Under the pieces are notes generated by a model, which saw only the letters and a list, made by a program, of their open reading frames with translations, was not told where the DNA came from and made no database searches. DNA of 14,193 nucleotides from assembly GCA_028679985.1 (NCBI GenBank), contig JAJRAH010000110.1, positions 1 through 14,193 on the forward strand, written 5' to 3'. This document shows positions 13,158 through 14,193 of this stretch, one piece after another. This stretch comes from Methanomassiliicoccales archaeon (lineage in GTDB: Archaea > Thermoplasmatota > Thermoplasmata > Methanomassiliicoccales > JACIVX01). The stretch's first letter is position 1. Each line of letters begins with the position of its first letter. Both the position numbers and the translations under genes were made by a program.

Positions 13158-14193
13158 ATGCCCACGGCAATGGAGATCTTCAAGTTGCTGCCGAAGAAGA
13201 ACTGCGGCGAATGCAAGTTCCCAACCTGCCTGGCTTTCGCGATGCAGCTAGCTAGTCAGAAAGTGAAGATGGAGGCTTGCCCCCACATCTCAGATCAGGC
13301 AAAGGAAATCCTCACAGCTTCCGCTGCGCCCCCGATAAGACTAGTCAGGATTGGCGTGAGAGAGACCGGGCTGGATATCGGCGACGAAACGGAAATCTAC
13401 AGGCACGAGAAGAAGTTTTTCCACCCAATTCGCTACGCGATCGTGGTCTCAGACGGGTCTTCCACTGAGGAGCTCGAAAGAAGAATCGAATCGATGGAAC
13501 GACTCAGATTCGAGCGAGTAGGCCAGGTCATGAGAATGGACATGATAGGAGTAAGAAACAATTCTGGGGACGAGAGAGTCTTCGCCGCTGCGGTTGCACA
13601 GGTTTCCAGCCGCACCGACCTTCCTCTGATCCTTTTCACTACTGATCCAAAGGCAATGAGAACCGCCGCGGCGGAAATCGATGGCAAGAATCCACTATTG
13701 AATGGCGCTACATCATCGAATTTCGAAGCGATGGCTGCGGTCGCCAAGGAGATGAAATGTCCTTTAGTCGTCAGCGAGGAGGGGGCTTTGGAGAATCTTG
13801 CAAGTCTCGTGCAGAGGGTGAGGAACGCTGGCGTCGAGGACTTGGTGATCGACTTCGCTCCGAAGTCTCTCAAGGACCTCTTGGAGAAGAGCACGATAAT
13901 CAGAAAGGTGTCGGTCAAGAAGACATTCAGGGGATTAGGCTACCCCATCATGATCAACGCAGGCAGAGGAGAGGAGGCCATACTAACAGCGATGATATCC
14001 ACGATGAAATATGGGAGCATTGTGGCATTTGACGACATACGTCCCGAGGAAGCACTGCCCCTTTTCGTCTTGAGACAGAACATCTTCACCGATCCTCAGG
14101 TGCCGATCCAGGTGAAACCAGACCTCTACCCGATAAACAATCCTAACGAGCTCTCGCCCCTTGTATTCACCACGAACTTCTCCCTCACGTACT
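13158..14193 (+). CDS. cdhE: Acetyl-CoA decarbonylase/synthase gamma subunit (corrinoid/Fe-S protein large subunit), 3' truncated by window
   Basis: The visible 345 codons encode the N-terminal Fe-S domain and most of the TIM barrel of the large corrinoid/Fe-S subunit. The [4Fe-4S] cluster that reactivates the cobalt is C16-x2-C19-x4-C24-x16-C41, in MPTAMEIFKLLPKKNCGEC onward. Conserved PPIRLVRIG and YRHEKKFFHP follow, then the barrel with ILFTTDP, PLVVSEEGA, LVIDFAP and YPIMINAG. The C-terminal corrinoid-binding domain is outside the window. The ATG is one base after the cdhD stop, giving the cdhD-cdhE order seen in archaeal CODH/ACS operons. Confidence 0.93.
   Translation, partial: MPTAMEIFKLLPKKNCGECKFPTCLAFAMQLASQKVKMEACPHISDQAKEILTASAAPPIRLVRIGVRETGLDIGDETEIYRHEKKFFHPIRYAIVVSDGSSTEELERRIESMERLRFERVGQVMRMDMIGVRNNSGDERVFAAAVAQVSSRTDLPLILFTTDPKAMRTAAAEIDGKNPLLNGATSSNFEAMAAVAKEMKCPLVVSEEGALENLASLVQRVRNAGVEDLVIDFAPKSLKDLLEKSTIIRKVSVKKTFRGLGYPIMINAGRGEEAILTAMISTMKYGSIVAFDDIRPEEALPLFVLRQNIFTDPQVPIQVKPDLYPINNPNELSPLVFTTNFSLTY

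Noticed and set aside
13433..13918. A 161-codon minus-strand open frame inside cdhE
   Set aside because: Shadow of cdhE, whose Fe-S and barrel motifs are unambiguous.
1..14193. CRISPR array, insertion sequence or toxin-antitoxin pair
   Set aside because: No regularly spaced repeats, transposase or terminal inverted repeats, and no toxin or antitoxin fold was recognised on either strand.

Overview
The window reads as archaeal DNA of roughly 50-55% GC. Almost every gene or gene pair is preceded by a short A/T box (TTTAAATACG, TTTATGC, TATATATC types) 20-45 nt before the start codon, as expected for TATA/BRE promoters with short or absent leaders. The single tRNA has an intron with a textbook archaeal bulge-helix-bulge. 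The right end encodes the corrinoid/Fe-S protein subunits of an archaeal CODH/acetyl-CoA synthase. No methanogenesis-specific gene is visible. An anaerobic archaeon using the Wood-Ljungdahl pathway (Thermoplasmata- or Bathyarchaeia-like) fits, but the exact lineage cannot be fixed from this sequence.

Left region (1-6,850): a truncated pdxT and a PaaK-like AMP-forming acyl-CoA ligase run on the minus strand. A DUF169 protein and a small multi-cysteine zinc-ribbon protein run on the plus strand. A radical SAM protein of the TrsS/Tes kind (minus) follows, then a two-gene minus-strand operon. That operon pairs a UroD/MtaA-type zinc methyltransferase with a small CxxC redox protein and ends in a hairpin/T-tract terminator. 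Its promoter region holds five ATTGTT hexamers in 110 bp. A two-TM SHOCT protein closes the region. The ligase, radical SAM protein and CxxC protein resemble components I recall from the bacterial TrsS/DVU_1553/DVU_1557 neighbourhoods, so this block is the best candidate here for a little-described system, probably methyl/thiol or acyl-CoA redox chemistry. That link is inference.

Middle region (6,940-10,920): intron-bearing tRNA-Leu(UAA); a COG2403 P-loop protein related to cyclic 2,3-diphosphoglycerate synthase; a divergent winged-helix-like/zinc-ribbon protein; a leaderless CooT-type nickel-binding protein; a crotonase; and about 670 bp without a convincing gene.

Right region (10,919-14,193): a double ACT-domain protein, a 340-bp stretch with an inverted repeat and a possible upstream ORF, then cdhD and cdhE (the latter cut by the window end) in tight translational linkage. 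CooT lies 3 kb from cdhD/cdhE and could serve nickel supply to CODH/ACS, although the nickel-bearing subunits are not in view.
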